This document shows, piece by piece, positions 25,577 through 37,469 of a stretch of DNA of 64,000 nt; within the stretch, counting starts at the first letter, position 1; each line of letters opens with the position of its first letter. Origin of the DNA: Saccharothrix deserti. Its GTDB lineage: Bacteria > Actinomycetota > Actinomycetes > Mycobacteriales > Pseudonocardiaceae. The notes beneath the pieces are model-generated. The model ran no database searches, was not told the DNA's origin, and saw only the letters and a list, made by a program, of their open reading frames with translations. A program made the translations under genes and the position numbers. The stretch spans positions 450,682 to 514,681 of the forward strand of contig NZ_ML775959.1 of assembly GCF_009769385.1 (NCBI RefSeq), given 5' to 3'.

Positions 25577-28500
25577 TGCCCGGACAGGACCAGCTCGTCG
25601 AGGCTCTGCGGACGGCGCTCAAGGAGACCGAGCGGCTGCGCACGCAGAACCGCACGATCACCGCGGCGGCCGCGGAACCCATCGCGATCGTCGGCATGGC
25701 GTGCCGGTATCCCGGCGGCGTGGCGTCGCCCGACGACCTGTGGCGGTTGGTGGCAGACGGTGTCGACGCGGTCGGCCCGTTCCCCGCAGACCGGGAGTGG
25801 GACCTCGACGCCCTCCACGACCCGACCGGGGAGGCGCCGAACACCAGCTACGTCCGGGAAGGCGGCTTCCTCGACCGGGTTGCGGAGTTCGACCCGGACT
25901 TCTTCGGCATCAGCCCGAACGAGGCGCTGATCATGGACCCGCAGCAGCGGTTGCTGTTGGAGACCGCGTGGGAGGCCGTGGAGCGTGCCGGGATCGACCC
26001 GGCGGCGTTGCGGGGCAGCGACACGGGCGTGTTCGCCGGGATGATGTACCACGACTACCCGGGCAACGCGAACAACGGCTCGGTCGCGTCAGGGCGCGTG
26101 TCCTACGTGTTCGGTCTGGAAGGACCGTCGGTGACGGTCGACAGCGCGTGCTCGTCTTCGTTGGTGGCGCTGCACTTGGCGGCACAGGCCTTGCGCAACG
26201 GCGAGTGCTCGCTCGCGCTCGTCGGCGGCGTGGCGGTGATGTCGACTCCCGAACCGTTCATCGAGTTCAGCCGTCAGCGCGGGTTGTCGCGGGACGGCCG
26301 GTGCCGGTCCTTCGCGGCGTCGGCCGACGGCACCGGGTGGGGTGAGGGCGCGGGCGTGCTGCTGGTCGAGCGGCTGTCCGACGCGAAGCGCAACGGGCAC
26401 CCGGTGTTGGCGGTGGTGCGCGGGTCGGCGGTGAACTCGGACGGCGCTTCGAACGGCCTGACCGCACCCAACGGGCCGGCGCAGCAGCGCGTGATCCGGC
26501 AGGCGCTCGCCAACGCCCGGTTGTCGGCGTCGGACGTGGACGTCGTGGAGGCCCACGGCACCGGTACGACGCTGGGTGATCCGATCGAGGCGCAGGCGTT
26601 GCTGGCGACCTACGGCAAGGGGCGCGACCGGCCGCTGTGGCTGGGATCGCTGAAGTCCAACATCGGGCACACCCAGGCGGCGGCCGGTGTCGGCGGCATC
26701 ATCAAGATGGTCATGGCCATGCGACACGGCCTGCTGCCCCGCACGCTGCACGTGGACGAGTCCAGCCCACACGTCGACTGGACCGCGGGCAACGTGCAGC
26801 TGCTCACCGAGCCCCGCGAGTGGGGCGGGGGAACGCGGCGCGCGGCGGTGTCGTCGTTCGGCATCAGCGGCACGAACGCGCACGTGATCCTGGAACACGT
26901 GGCCCCGGAACCGATCGAGCCGGGCGCGGACGCCGCCGGGGTACCGGACCGATTCGCCGCACCGAACTCCACCGCCGCATCGAATACGGCCGCATCACCG
27001 GATCTCGCCGCATCATCGACCCCCATCACCGCACCGAACCCGACCACCGTGCCGAGCCTTGCCGCCGAGCCGGAGGTTGCTGCCGTGCCGCTGGTCCTGT
27101 CCGCTCGAAGCGCGCGGGCGTTGCGGGGACAGGCTGAGCGGTTGCGGTCGCACTTGGCCGCGAAGCCGGACCAACCGCTGGCCGACGTGGCGTTCTCGCT
27201 CATCGGGAAGCCGCTGTTCGACCACCGGGCCGTGCTGGTCGGCCGTGACCGCGACGAGCTGATCGGCGCACTCGCCGAACCCCCGGGCCTGGTCCGCACC
27301 GGCGGCCGGACCGCGTTCCTGTTCACCGGGCAGGGCGCGCAGCGGTTCGGGATGGGACGCGAGCTCGCGCGGGCGTACCCGGTGTTCGCCGCCGCGCTCG
27401 ACGAGGTGCTGGCCGAACTCGACCCCGCGCTGCGCCGCGTCATGTGGGAGGAGGACGACGGCGCGCTCGACCGCACGGTGCACACCCAGCCCGCGCTGTT
27501 CGCCGTCGAGGTCGCGCTCCACCGACTGCTCGCGTCCTGGGGACTGCGGCCGGACTTCGTCGCCGGTCACTCGATCGGGGAACTCGCGGCCGCGCACGTC
27601 GCCGGCGTCTTCTCGTTGCGCGATGCCGCGACGCTGGTCACCGCCCGTGCCGAGTTGATGCAGGCGTTGCCCGCCGGCGGGGCGATGGTCGCCGTCGAGG
27701 CGACCGAGGACGAAGTTCTCCCGCTCCTGTCGGACGAGGTCGGCCTGGCCGCCGTGAACGCGCCCGACTCGGTGGTGCTGTCCGGGACGGAGGAGGCGGT
27801 GCTGGCGGCGGTGGGTCGCCTGGCCGGCCGCCGGACCACCCGGCTCAAGGTCAGCCACGCGTTCCACTCTCCGCTGATGGAGCCGATGCTCGACGACTTC
27901 GCCGCCGTGGTCGGCCGGATCGCGTTCGGCACGCCCGACATCCCGGTGCCCGAGGAGTTCCGCGATCCGGACTACTGGGTGCGGCAGGTCCGGCAGCCCG
28001 TGCGGTTCGCGGATCGGGTGCGCGAGCTGGTCGACCAAGGCGTCACGCGGTTCCTGGAGGTCGGCCCGGACGCCATCCTGGCCGAGATGGTGCGGCGGAC
28101 GGCGCAGTCGGACGTCGTCGTGGCGTCCGTGCTGCGCCGCAACCGCCCGGAGGCTCCCACCCTGCTGTCCGCCGTCGGCCGGATGCACTCCGCAGGTGCC
28201 GTGGTCGACTGGCGGGCGTTGCTGAACGGCGGCCGGCGGGTCGAGCTGCCGACGTACGCGTTCGACCGGCAGCGGTACTGGCTGTCCACGATGGACTACG
28301 TCACCGAGTCGTGGATCGGGGCGGGCCTGGCGGGCAACCCCGAGGCGATGGGTCTGGAGGTCGTCGGGCACCCGCTGCTCGCGGCCGCCGTCACGCTGCC
28401 CGGCTCCGATCGGGTCGTGTTCACCGGACGGCTCGCGCAGAGCTGGCTCGCCGACCACGAGGTGCTGGGCACGGCCATCCTGCCGGGCACGGCGTTCGTG

Positions 28501-31500
28501 GAGATGGCGTTGCGCGCCGGCGAGCACACCGGTTGCCCGGTGGTCGAGGAACTCGCGATCCAGGCGCCCGTCGTGGTCACCGAACCGGTGGACCTGCGCG
28601 TCGTGGTCACCGAACCGGACGACGGCGGGCGGCGGGCCATCACGATCCACTCCCGCGTCGGGGACGCGCCATGGGCGCTGCACGCCGAGGGCGTCCTCGC
28701 ACCCGGTGAGGCGACGCCGTCCGGATTGGCCGAGTGGCCGCCGAAGGATGCGGTCGTGGTCGAGACGGATGGCGCGTACGACCGGCTGCGCGATCGTGGT
28801 TACCACTACGGGCCGGTCTTCCAAGGTCTGCGCGCCGCCTGGGTGCGCGGCGACGAGGTCTTCGCGGAAGTGGAGCTGCCCCGCGAGGCGCACGACGACG
28901 CCGAGCGGTTCGGCCTGCACCCGGCGCTGCTGGACGCCGCCATGCACGCCACGCTGCTCGACGACAGTGGCGACGCGGAAACCCTCCTGCCGTTCCTGTG
29001 GCGTGGTGTGGCGCTGCACGCCGTGGGCGCGACGCGGCTGCGGATGCGGATGAGCCCCGCCGGTCCGGGCAGCGTCCGGGTCGTCGTGGCGGACGGCACC
29101 GGCCAACCCGTGCTGTCGGTAGAGGCGGTGGTGTCCCGCCCGGTGTCGATCGGAAAGGCGGCCACCGGACCCGACTTCCTGTACGTGGTCGCCTGGCGCC
29201 CCCTGACCACGACGGCCACTACGACGGACTTCGAGGTCGTAGAGGTGGCGTCGGGCCAGTTGCGCCCGGTGGCCGAGCAGGTGGTCGACGCCCTCCAAAC
29301 CGCCAACGGCCGCCTCACTGCCGGCTCCCGCCTGGCCGTGGTCACCCGAGGCGCAGTCACTCGGGGTGCAGCCGCTGGGACCCCGGCCACCGGCAGCTCG
29401 GCCACCGGCAGCCCGGCCGGCGAGGGCGCAGTCAGTGCGGGCCCAGCCACCGGGAGCGCCGTCGCCGGGGGTTCGGCCGGCGGGAACGTGGTCGTCGACC
29501 CGGTTCAGGCTGCGGTGTGGGGGCTGGTTCGAGCCGCTGAGGCCGAGAACCCCGGCCGGTTCGTGCTCCTGGACCTGGAACCCGGCGAGGCCGTGCCCGG
29601 CTCGCTACCTGAGGGTGAGCCGGAACTCGCGTTGCGCTCCGGCCAGTTCCACGTGCCCCGCCTGGCGCGAGCGACCGCGACGCCCGGCGCCTTCCCCACG
29701 AACGGCACGGTGCTGGTCACCGGCGGCACCGGCGGGATCGGTGCGGCCATCGCCCGTCACCTGGTGACGCGGCACGGCGTCCGTTCCCTGGTGTTGGCGG
29801 GCAGGCGCGGGCTCGCCGCGCCCGGAGCCGAACGGTTGCACGCCGACCTGACAGGTCTCGGGGCCGAGGTGACGATCGCCGCCTGCGACGTGTCCGACCG
29901 GGACGACCTCGCCGCCCTGCTCGCCGCCCATCCCGTCACCGCCGTAGTGCACGCGGCAGGCGTGCCCGACAGCGGACTGGTCGACTCGGTGACCTCGGAG
30001 CGGCTGGACGCGGTCCTCGGGCCGAAGGCCGACGCGGCGTGGCACCTGCACGAACTCACCAAAGACACCGATCTCGACGCCTTCGTCCTGGTGTCCTCCG
30101 CCGGCGGTCTGCTGCTGCCGGCGGGACAGGCGTGCTACGCGGCGGCGAACGTCTTCCTCGACGCCCTCGCCGAGCACCGCAGGGCGCTCGGCCTGCCCGC
30201 GATCTCGCTGGCGTACGGGCTGTGGGACATGGCGGCCGGTCTCGGGGCCGAGTTGACCGAGGACGACCTGGCCCGCATGGCACGGCGTGGTTTCCCGGCG
30301 CTCACCGCCGAACAGGGCTTGGCCGCGTTCGACGCCGCCCTCAACGCGAACACCGCCACCGTGGTCCCGGTGCGGCTGGACCGGACGGCGCTGCGGACCG
30401 GGGGAGAGGTGCCGGCGCTGCTCCGCGCCCTGGTCCGCGTCCCCCGGCGAGCGGCGAAGGCGCTCGCCCCGACTGCCGATCCGCTGGACCTGGTGCGCTC
30501 GACCGTCGCCGCCGTACTGGGCCACACCTCCGGTGAGGCGATCGACCCCGACCGGTCGTTCCACGAACTGGGCTTCGACTCGCTGTCCGCCGTGGAACTG
30601 CGCAACCTGCTGGCCGACGCGACCGGCCTGCGGCTGCCCGCCACCCTGGTCTTCGACTTCCCGACCGCCAGGGACGTCGCCGCCCACCTCTCCGGAGCCG
30701 GGGCCGGAGCCGGAGCCGGAGCCGGGGCCGGGGCCGGGGAGACGCCGGCACCACCAACCATCACCCCGACCAGGGCGGACGACGATCCGATCGCGATCGT
30801 GGCGATGGCCTGCCGGTACCCCGGCGGCGTCACCGCACCGGAAGACCTGTGGCGCGTGGTCTCCGACGGGCTGGACGTCGTGTCGGACTTCCCGACCGAC
30901 CGCGGCTGGCCGAGTGACCTGTACGACCCGTCGCCCGGAAAACAAGGCAAGTGCTACGCCAAAAACGGCTCCTTCCTGTACGACGCCGGGGCGTTCGACG
31001 CCGGGTTCTTCGGCATCAGCCCGAACGAGGCGTTGGCGATGGACCCGCAGCAGCGCCTGGTGCTGGAGACGTCCTGGGAGGCGTTCGAACGCGCGGGCAT
31101 CGACCCGACGACGCTGAAGGGCACCCCCACCGGCGTCTTCGTCGGCGTCATGTACCACGACTACGGACAGGGCACCGGGGCGCCGACCAGCGCCGGGAGC
31201 GTCGTCTCCGGCCGGGTGGCCTACACCTTCGGCCTCGAAGGGCCCGCGGTCACCGTCGACACCGCCTGCTCGTCGTCCCTGGTGGCCCTGCACTGGGCCG
31301 CGCACGCCCTGCGGTCCGGTGAGTGCTCGATGGCGCTCGCCGGCGGCGCGGCGGTGATGGCCACCCCGGAGATCCTGGTCGAGTTCTCCCGCCAGCGCGG
31401 GCTCTCCCCGGACGGCCGGTGCAAGGCGTTCGCCGCCGCGGCCGACGGCACGGGCTGGGCCGAGGGCGTCGGCATGGTGCTGCTCGAACGGCTGTCCGAC

Positions 31501-34500
31501 GCGCGCCGCAACGGCCACCCCGTGCTGGCGCTGGTGCGGGGCAGCGCGATCAACCAGGACGGCGCGAGCAACGGCTTCTTCGCCCCGAACGGCCCCGCCC
31601 AGCAACGCGTCATCCGCCGCGCGCTCGCCGACGCCGGACTCGAACCGTCCGAAGTGGACGCCGTGGAGGCGCACGGCACCGGCACCACGCTCGGCGACCC
31701 GATCGAGGCGCAGGCGTTGCTGGCGACCTACGGCCAGGACCGCGAACGCCCCCTGTGGCTGGGCTCGATCAAGTCGAACATGGGCCACGCCCAGGCCGCC
31801 GCCGGCGTGGCGGGCGTGATCAAGGTGGTGGAAGCGCTGCGGCACGGTGAACTGCCGCGGACCCTGCACGTGGACCAGCCGACACCGCAGGTCGACTGGT
31901 CGGCGGGCGCGGTGCGGCTGCTGACCGAAGAACAGCCGTGGCCGGAGACCGGCCGTCCGCGCCGCGCGGGCGTGTCGTCGTTCGGCCTCAGCGGCACGAA
32001 CGCGCACGTCATCCTCGAACAGGCACCACCGGTCGACGCGCCCGCGGAGCCGGCCGACGCGCCCGCCGTGCCCCTGGTGCTGTCCGGCGCGTCCCCGGAG
32101 GCGTTGCGGGCCCAGGCCGCGCGGCTGCGGGACGGCCTGTCCGGGCGGTTGGCCGACATCGGCTACACGCTGGCCACCGGCCGGGCGGCGCTGGAACACC
32201 GGGCGGTCGTGGTGGCCACCGCGCACGACGACGCCGTGCGCGGCCTCACCGCCCTGGCCGAGGGCGGGCGCCGGACGGGATCGGCCCGCACGAAGGGCGA
32301 CACCGCGTTCGTCTTCACCGGGCAGGGCGCGCAGCGGTTGGGCATGGGACGGGACCTCTACGCGGCGTTCCCGGCTTTCGCGTCCGCGTTCGACGCGGTG
32401 ATCGCCGAGCTGGGCGACGACGTGCGGGACGTGATGTGGGGTGCGGACCGGGCGCGGCTCGACCGGACCGAGTACGCCCAACCAGCGCTGTTCGCGCTGG
32501 AAGTGGCCCTGTTCCGGTTGTTCGAGTCGTGGGGTGTGCGGCCGGCGTTCCTCGCCGGGCACTCGCTCGGTGAACTGACCGCCGCGCACGTGGCCGGCGT
32601 GCTGTCCCTGCCCGATGCCGCCCGACTGGTGCTGGCCAGGGGCAGGTTGATGCAGGCGCTGCCCGAGGGCGGCGCCATGGTCGCCGTGCAGGCGGGTGAA
32701 GCGGAGATCACGCCGACCGGCGGCGTCGCCATCGCTTCGGTGAACGGTCCGTCGGCCGTGGTCCTGTCCGGTGCGGAGGAGGAAGTGCTCGCGTTCGCGG
32801 CGCGGACCGGCCGCAAGACGCGCCGGCTCGCGGTCAGCCACGCGTTCCACTCGCCGCTGATGGAGCCGATGCTCGACCGGTTCCGGGCCGTGCTCGGGGA
32901 GATCACCTTCGCCGAGCCGCGCATCCCGGTGGTGTCGAACGTGACGGGCACCTGGGCGGAAGAGCTCGGCGATCCGGAGTACTGGGTGCGGCACGTGCGC
33001 GAGACCGTGCGGTTCGCGGACGGCGTGCGGACCCTCGCCGCCGCTGGTGTCAGCCGGTTCGTCGAGCTGGGGCCGGACGGCGTGCTGACCGCGATGATCC
33101 AGCAGTGCGTGGACGACGAACCCGCCGTGCTGACGCCCGCGTTGCGGGAGAACCAACCGGAGGCGGTGGCCGTCCTCACGGCCGCCGGGCACCTGCACGC
33201 GACCGGCGTCGCGGTGGACTGGCGGCCGGTGTTCGAGGGCGCCCGCCGGGTCGACCTGCCGACGTACGCGTTCCAGCGCACCGACTACTGGCTGCGCGCG
33301 ACCGCACCCGCCGGCGATCCGTCCGCACTCGGGCTCGCCCCGGCCGGTCACCCGTTGCTGGCCGTCGCGGCACCCGCGCCGGACGGTCTGCTGTGGACGG
33401 GTCGGCTGTCGCTGGACACCCAGCCGTGGGTGGCCGACCACCGGGTGCTCGGCACCGTTCTGCTGCCCGGCACGGCGTTCGTGGACCTGGCGTGCTGGGC
33501 GGCAGGGCAGGCCGGGTGCCGTTCGGTGGACGAGCTGACCCTGCACGCCCCGCTGGTGCTGGGAGCCGAGGACGCGGTGTCGTTGCGGGTGGCTGTGACC
33601 GAACGGGTCGTCACCGTTCACTCGCGGGCCGACGCCGACGGTCCGTGGATCCTGCACGCGGAGGGCGCGATCGGTGACGAGCCTGTGGCGCCGGCGTTCG
33701 ACTTCGCGCAGTGGCCGCCTGTGGACAGCACGCCCTTGGACGTCGCGGGACTGTACGACGAACTGTCCGACCGGGGGTACGAGTACGGGGAGGTGTTCCG
33801 CGGGCTGCGGGCGGCTTGGCGTCGCGGTGACGAGCTGTTCGCGGACGTGCGGCTGCCCGAGCAGGCGAGCGGGGACTTCCCGGTGCACCCGGCCCTGCTC
33901 GACGCCGCCATGCACGCGCTCGGTCTGGGCGAGTCGGACGCCACCGTGCTGCCGTTCTCCTGGCAGGGCGTGACGCTGCACGCGGGCGGTGCGCGTGCGC
34001 TCCGGGTGCGGATCGCGTCCACCGGACCGCGGGCGCTGTCGTTGGACTTGGCGGACGCCTCCGGCGCTCCGGTGGCGTCGGTGGCCGGTCTGGCGTTGCG
34101 CGAGGTCGCCGCCGGACAACTCGCCGCCGCCAACCGCTCGCTGTTCCGGATCGGAACGGCCCTGCTGCCGCCCGTCTCCGCCGACCGGTCCGAGGTCCGG
34201 ATCGTCCGGCTCGACCCCGGTCCGGGTGACGTGCCCTCGGCCGTGCGTGCGGTCACCGGCCAGGCCCTGGACCTCGTGCGGTCCGGCGGGTCGCTGGTTG
34301 CCGGGTCGCGGGTCGCCGTGGTGACTCGCCGTGCGCTCGCCGTGGAGCCGGGCGAGGAGGTGGACCCCGCTGCCGCGCCGGTCTGGGGACTGGTGCGGGC
34401 CGCGCAGGCCGAACAGCCCGGCCGGTTCGTGCTGATCGACACCGACGGTCCGGTGGCCGACGAAGCGCTGGCCGCCGCCGCGTCGAGCGGCGAACCGGAG

Positions 34501-36477
34501 ATCGTGTTCCGCGACGGCACGCCCGCCGTGCCCCGCCTCGTGCGGATCACCGATGCCGGCCCGGCCGACCAGCCGTGGGGCGGGACCGTCCTGGTCACCG
34601 GCGGCACCGGCGGTCTCGGGGCCATCATCGCCCGGCACCTGGTCACCGAGCACGGTGTGCGCCGCCTGGTGCTCACCAGCCGGCGCGGGCTCGACGCGCC
34701 CGGTGCGGCGGACCTGCGTGCCGAACTGACGGCGGCGGGCGCGGACGTGGTCGTGGCCGCGTGCGACGTCTCCGACCGGGCCGCGCTCGCCGCGCTGCTC
34801 GACGAGGTCGGGGAGCTCGGCGGCGTCGTGCACGCGGCGGGCGTCGCCGACAACGGACTCGTCGAGACCCTCACCCCGGAGCGGGTGAACGCGGTGCTCA
34901 CCCCCAAGGCGGACGGCGCGTGGCACCTGCACGAGCTGACCCGCGCCATGCCGCTCACGGCCTTCGTGCTGCTGTCCTCGGCCGGTGGCCTGGTGCTGCC
35001 CGCCGGACAGGGTGGTTACGCCGCCGCCAACGTCTTCCTCGACGCCCTCGCCGCCCACCGCCGTTCGCTCGGCCTGCCCGCGACGTCCCTGGCGTACGGG
35101 TTGTGGCAGGTCGACACGGGACTGAGCCAGTGGTTGGGCGAAGCCGACCTGCACCGCATGCGGCGTCAAGGACTGCCCGCGTTGTCCGCCGAGGAAGGCC
35201 TGGCGCTGTTCGACGCCTCCCTCACCGCCGGCGTGCCGAACGTGGTGCCGCTGCGGGTCAGCCTGCCCGATCTGCGTGCCCGGACCGACCAGGTGCCCGC
35301 GCTGCTGCGCGGACTGGCCGGGGGAGCGGCACGACCAGCCGCCGTGCGTGACTTCGCCGCACTGTCCGGGGACGAACGCGACCAGGCCGTCCGCGAGCTG
35401 GTGCTGGCGCAGGTTGCGGACGTGCTCGGGCACGGTTCCGCCGCCGACGTCGACCCGGAGCGCGACTTCCTGGAGCTGGGCTTCGACTCGCTCGGCGCCG
35501 TCGAGCTGCGCAACAGCCTGAACGCGGCGACCGGCCTGCACCTCGCCGCGACCGTGGTGTTCGACTGCAAGAACCCCGCCGAGCTGGCCCGTCGGATCTG
35601 CGAGGAACTCGGCGTCCAGCGCCCGGCGGCTGCCCGGACCGGGGACGACACGGTGGCCCGGCTGTTCAGCTCGGCGGTGCTGTCGGGGCAGGTCCTGCGC
35701 GGGTTCGACCTGCTGCGCGCGGTCGGCGCGCTGCGCCCGAGGTTCGACGCGGCGGCCGACTTCACCCGCGAGGCGCCCGCCGTGAGGCTCGCCGACGGCC
35801 CCGCCCGGCCGGTGGTGATCGGTGTGAGCACGCCGATGGCGACCGGTGGCCCGCGCCAGCACGCGCGCCTCTCGGCGGCGTTGCGCGGCATCCGGCCGGT
35901 GCACTCGTTGGCACTGCCCGGCTTCGACGGAGACGAGCCCCTGCCCGCGTCCGTCGAAGCCGTGCTGTCGGTGCTGGCCGAGGACGTGCTGCGGGCGGCG
36001 GAAGGCGACCCGTTCGTGCTGCTCGGCTACTCCGGTGGCGGCACGCTGGCGTACTCGCTGGCCGGTCACCTGGAGCGGGTGACGGGCGTGCGACCGGCCG
36101 GGGTGGTGCTGCTGGACACCTACGCGGTCGATCCGGAGGACGACGGCCAGGCGAAGCTGATGGAACGGCTGGCGCACGGCATGGTGGCCAAGGACGCCGA
36201 GTTCGGCCTGTTCCACAGCGGTGTGCTGTCCGCGATGACCTGCTACTTCGACCTGATGCCGCACTTCGGCCTCGCGGATGTCGAGGCACCGGTGCTCTTC
36301 GTGGGCGCGGAGCGTTCGTTCGACCCGTCGGACACCGGGGACGGCTGGCGGGCGCGGCCGTGGCACCCCGCGCACAGCCACCGCACCGTGGCCGCCGACC
36401 ACTTCACGATCATCGAGCAGGACGCGGCGGCGACGGCCGCCGTGGTGGAGGAGTGGATCAGCTCGACGCTGACGTGA
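25576..36477 (+). CDS. Modular type I polyketide synthase, two KS-AT-DH-KR-ACP modules plus terminal thioesterase
   Basis: The start ATG overlaps the upstream stop (TGATG), giving 3633 residues. A docking helix ([15 protein letters not shown]) begins the protein. Module 1: KS Cys192 in the variant [10 protein letters not shown] Ser666 in GHSIGE with HAFH (malonyl), DH His961, KR Tyr1521, ACP Ser1669. Module 2: KS Cys1898, AT Ser2330 in GHSLGE with HAFH (malonyl), DH His2622, KR Tyr3148, ACP Ser3305. Both KRs have PDS or ADN where B-type enzymes carry LDD. A type I thioesterase ends the chain: Ser3486 in GYSGG, His3609 in ADHF, and an Asp in LLDTY. The first AT lacks a short segment (VSNVTG) present in the others. 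Low-complexity inserts occur in the KS-AT linker (about 26930-27070), the first KR (about 29365-29500) and the ACP-KS linker. The TE releases the chain, here most likely by macrolactam formation. Confidence 0.95.
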   Translation: MPGQDQLVEALRTALKETERLRTQNRTITAAAAEPIAIVGMACRYPGGVASPDDLWRLVADGVDAVGPFPADREWDLDALHDPTGEAPNTSYVREGGFLDRVAEFDPDFFGISPNEALIMDPQQRLLLETAWEAVERAGIDPAALRGSDTGVFAGMMYHDYPGNANNGSVASGRVSYVFGLEGPSVTVDSACSSSLVALHLAAQALRNGECSLALVGGVAVMSTPEPFIEFSRQRGLSRDGRCRSFAASADGTGWGEGAGVLLVERLSDAKRNGHPVLAVVRGSAVNSDGASNGLTAPNGPAQQRVIRQALANARLSASDVDVVEAHGTGTTLGDPIEAQALLATYGKGRDRPLWLGSLKSNIGHTQAAAGVGGIIKMVMAMRHGLLPRTLHVDESSPHVDWTAGNVQLLTEPREWGGGTRRAAVSSFGISGTNAHVILEHVAPEPIEPGADAAGVPDRFAAPNSTAASNTAASPDLAASSTPITAPNPTTVPSLAAEPEVAAVPLVLSARSARALRGQAERLRSHLAAKPDQPLADVAFSLIGKPLFDHRAVLVGRDRDELIGALAEPPGLVRTGGRTAFLFTGQGAQRFGMGRELARAYPVFAAALDEVLAELDPALRRVMWEEDDGALDRTVHTQPALFAVEVALHRLLASWGLRPDFVAGHSIGELAAAHVAGVFSLRDAATLVTARAELMQALPAGGAMVAVEATEDEVLPLLSDEVGLAAVNAPDSVVLSGTEEAVLAAVGRLAGRRTTRLKVSHAFHSPLMEPMLDDFAAVVGRIAFGTPDIPVPEEFRDPDYWVRQVRQPVRFADRVRELVDQGVTRFLEVGPDAILAEMVRRTAQSDVVVASVLRRNRPEAPTLLSAVGRMHSAGAVVDWRALLNGGRRVELPTYAFDRQRYWLSTMDYVTESWIGAGLAGNPEAMGLEVVGHPLLAAAVTLPGSDRVVFTGRLAQSWLADHEVLGTAILPGTAFVEMALRAGEHTGCPVVEELAIQAPVVVTEPVDLRVVVTEPDDGGRRAITIHSRVGDAPWALHAEGVLAPGEATPSGLAEWPPKDAVVVETDGAYDRLRDRGYHYGPVFQGLRAAWVRGDEVFAEVELPREAHDDAERFGLHPALLDAAMHATLLDDSGDAETLLPFLWRGVALHAVGATRLRMRMSPAGPGSVRVVVADGTGQPVLSVEAVVSRPVSIGKAATGPDFLYVVAWRPLTTTATTTDFEVVEVASGQLRPVAEQVVDALQTANGRLTAGSRLAVVTRGAVTRGAAAGTPATGSSATGSPAGEGAVSAGPATGSAVAGGSAGGNVVVDPVQAAVWGLVRAAEAENPGRFVLLDLEPGEAVPGSLPEGEPELALRSGQFHVPRLARATATPGAFPTNGTVLVTGGTGGIGAAIARHLVTRHGVRSLVLAGRRGLAAPGAERLHADLTGLGAEVTIAACDVSDRDDLAALLAAHPVTAVVHAAGVPDSGLVDSVTSERLDAVLGPKADAAWHLHELTKDTDLDAFVLVSSAGGLLLPAGQACYAAANVFLDALAEHRRALGLPAISLAYGLWDMAAGLGAELTEDDLARMARRGFPALTAEQGLAAFDAALNANTATVVPVRLDRTALRTGGEVPALLRALVRVPRRAAKALAPTADPLDLVRSTVAAVLGHTSGEAIDPDRSFHELGFDSLSAVELRNLLADATGLRLPATLVFDFPTARDVAAHLSGAGAGAGAGAGAGAGETPAPPTITPTRADDDPIAIVAMACRYPGGVTAPEDLWRVVSDGLDVVSDFPTDRGWPSDLYDPSPGKQGKCYAKNGSFLYDAGAFDAGFFGISPNEALAMDPQQRLVLETSWEAFERAGIDPTTLKGTPTGVFVGVMYHDYGQGTGAPTSAGSVVSGRVAYTFGLEGPAVTVDTACSSSLVALHWAAHALRSGECSMALAGGAAVMATPEILVEFSRQRGLSPDGRCKAFAAAADGTGWAEGVGMVLLERLSDARRNGHPVLALVRGSAINQDGASNGFFAPNGPAQQRVIRRALADAGLEPSEVDAVEAHGTGTTLGDPIEAQALLATYGQDRERPLWLGSIKSNMGHAQAAAGVAGVIKVVEALRHGELPRTLHVDQPTPQVDWSAGAVRLLTEEQPWPETGRPRRAGVSSFGLSGTNAHVILEQAPPVDAPAEPADAPAVPLVLSGASPEALRAQAARLRDGLSGRLADIGYTLATGRAALEHRAVVVATAHDDAVRGLTALAEGGRRTGSARTKGDTAFVFTGQGAQRLGMGRDLYAAFPAFASAFDAVIAELGDDVRDVMWGADRARLDRTEYAQPALFALEVALFRLFESWGVRPAFLAGHSLGELTAAHVAGVLSLPDAARLVLARGRLMQALPEGGAMVAVQAGEAEITPTGGVAIASVNGPSAVVLSGAEEEVLAFAARTGRKTRRLAVSHAFHSPLMEPMLDRFRAVLGEITFAEPRIPVVSNVTGTWAEELGDPEYWVRHVRETVRFADGVRTLAAAGVSRFVELGPDGVLTAMIQQCVDDEPAVLTPALRENQPEAVAVLTAAGHLHATGVAVDWRPVFEGARRVDLPTYAFQRTDYWLRATAPAGDPSALGLAPAGHPLLAVAAPAPDGLLWTGRLSLDTQPWVADHRVLGTVLLPGTAFVDLACWAAGQAGCRSVDELTLHAPLVLGAEDAVSLRVAVTERVVTVHSRADADGPWILHAEGAIGDEPVAPAFDFAQWPPVDSTPLDVAGLYDELSDRGYEYGEVFRGLRAAWRRGDELFADVRLPEQASGDFPVHPALLDAAMHALGLGESDATVLPFSWQGVTLHAGGARALRVRIASTGPRALSLDLADASGAPVASVAGLALREVAAGQLAAANRSLFRIGTALLPPVSADRSEVRIVRLDPGPGDVPSAVRAVTGQALDLVRSGGSLVAGSRVAVVTRRALAVEPGEEVDPAAAPVWGLVRAAQAEQPGRFVLIDTDGPVADEALAAAASSGEPEIVFRDGTPAVPRLVRITDAGPADQPWGGTVLVTGGTGGLGAIIARHLVTEHGVRRLVLTSRRGLDAPGAADLRAELTAAGADVVVAACDVSDRAALAALLDEVGELGGVVHAAGVADNGLVETLTPERVNAVLTPKADGAWHLHELTRAMPLTAFVLLSSAGGLVLPAGQGGYAAANVFLDALAAHRRSLGLPATSLAYGLWQVDTGLSQWLGEADLHRMRRQGLPALSAEEGLALFDASLTAGVPNVVPLRVSLPDLRARTDQVPALLRGLAGGAARPAAVRDFAALSGDERDQAVRELVLAQVADVLGHGSAADVDPERDFLELGFDSLGAVELRNSLNAATGLHLAATVVFDCKNPAELARRICEELGVQRPAAARTGDDTVARLFSSAVLSGQVLRGFDLLRAVGALRPRFDAAADFTREAPAVRLADGPARPVVIGVSTPMATGGPRQHARLSAALRGIRPVHSLALPGFDGDEPLPASVEAVLSVLAEDVLRAAEGDPFVLLGYSGGGTLAYSLAGHLERVTGVRPAGVVLLDTYAVDPEDDGQAKLMERLAHGMVAKDAEFGLFHSGVLSAMTCYFDLMPHFGLADVEAPVLFVGAERSFDPSDTGDGWRARPWHPAHSHRTVAADHFTIIEQDAAATAAVVEEWISSTLT
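30694..30735 (+). repeat. In-frame hexamer repeat encoding an Ala-Gly linker
   Basis: Seven tandem copies of GGAGCC or GGGGCC lie between an ACP and the following KS. They encode a run of alternating Gly and Ala followed by a Pro/Thr-rich stretch. The array probably acts as a flexible inter-module tether and is prone to slippage. Confidence 0.8.
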
Positions 36478-36480
36478 CGG

Positions 36481-36530
36481 CACGCCGACCTGACCGATGC
36501 CGACCCGACCCATGCCGACCCATGCCGACC
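36481..36530 (+). repeat. Short direct repeats CATGCCGACC between PKS and aminopeptidase genes
   Basis: Four copies of a 10-bp unit (CACGCCGACC at 36481, GATGCCGACC at 36496, CATGCCGACC at 36511 and 36521) fill most of the 80-bp gap after the thioesterase stop. No hairpin terminator is seen here, so read-through into the next gene is likely. Confidence 0.6.
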
Positions 36531-36557
36531 TGGCGGACGTCGACCCCGAGGAGAACC

Positions 36558-37469
36558 GTGCCCACCGTCGCTTTCGGCCCCTACCGGACGTGGTACCGCG
36601 TCACCGGTGACCTGCGTTCCGGCCGTCCGCCCGTCGTCGTCGTGCACGGCGGCCCCGGCAGCACCCACGACTACCTGCTGCCGCTGACCGTGTTGGCCGA
36701 GGACGGCTGGCCGGTGGTGCACTACGACCAGCTCGGCAACGGCGGGTCCACCCACCTGCCCGACCGCGGGGCCGACTTCTGGACGGTGGACCTCTTCCTG
36801 GACGAACTCGACAACCTGCTGGACCGCCTCGACATCGCCGACGACTACGTCCTGTTCGGGCAGTCGTGGGGCGGGCTGCTCTCGGCGGCGCACGCGGCCG
36901 AACGCCCCGCCGGCCTGCGCGGACTCGTCGTCGCCAACGCGCCCGCGTCCTACCCGTTGTGGCTGCGGGAGATGAAGGTGCTGCGGGACGCCCTGCCACC
37001 CGGCATCGACGACGTGCTGCGGCGGCACGAGGCCGCGGGCACCACGGACAGTGACGAGTACCAGCAGGCCGCCCGGGAGTTCTACCGGCGGCACGTGTGC
37101 CGGCTCGACCCGCTTCCCCAGGAGTTCCAGGCCTCGCTGTACGAGCTCGACAACGACCCCACCGTCTACCACACCATGAACGGCCCCAACGAGTTCCACG
37201 TCGTCGGCACGCTGGCCGAGTGGGGCGTGGAGGACCTGCTGCCCGACGTCGAGGTACCCACCCTCGTCCTCTCGGGTCGCCACGACGAGGCCACCCCGGT
37301 CACCGTGCGGCCCTACCTGGACCTGATCCCGGACGCCCGGTGGGAGATCTTCGAGGAGTCCAGCCACGTGCCCCACCTCGAGGAACCGCAACGGTTCCGC
37401 GAGGTGGTCGTCGGTTACCTCAGCGGTCTGCCATCCGCGTCAACCGCGAGCGGTCGATCTTCCGGTTGA
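36558..37469 (+). CDS. Alpha/beta-hydrolase aminopeptidase, proline iminopeptidase family, VinJ-like
   Basis: The GTG start is chosen because a strong ribosome site GAGGAGAA (36548-36555) lies just before it; the protein is then 303 residues, normal for the family. Residues 30-35 form the HGGPGS oxyanion-hole motif. Ser103 lies in GQSWGG, and Asp243 (GRHDE) and His270 (SSHVP) complete the triad. In vicenistatin biosynthesis the family member VinJ removes a protecting alanine from the N-terminus of the finished polyketide so that the thioesterase can close the lactam. Its place directly after the TE gene and beside ligase, ACP and acyltransferase genes supports that role here, which is inference from family and context. 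It overlaps the convergent ligase gene by 50 bp. A general prolyl aminopeptidase is the alternative. Confidence 0.85.
   Translation: MPTVAFGPYRTWYRVTGDLRSGRPPVVVVHGGPGSTHDYLLPLTVLAEDGWPVVHYDQLGNGGSTHLPDRGADFWTVDLFLDELDNLLDRLDIADDYVLFGQSWGGLLSAAHAAERPAGLRGLVVANAPASYPLWLREMKVLRDALPPGIDDVLRRHEAAGTTDSDEYQQAAREFYRRHVCRLDPLPQEFQASLYELDNDPTVYHTMNGPNEFHVVGTLAEWGVEDLLPDVEVPTLVLSGRHDEATPVTVRPYLDLIPDARWEIFEESSHVPHLEEPQRFREVVVGYLSGLPSASTASGRSSG

Noticed and set aside
30694-30735. CRISPR or regulatory repeat array
   Set aside because: The hexamers are in frame within a PKS linker and have no spacers.
2548-36513. Very long open frames on the minus strand across the PKS genes (for example 2548-10590, 15506-25396, 29605-36513)
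   Set aside because: Their products are low-complexity Arg/His/Gln/Pro-rich sequences without domain motifs. They lie fully antisense to PKS genes with strong motifs and result from high GC and codon bias.
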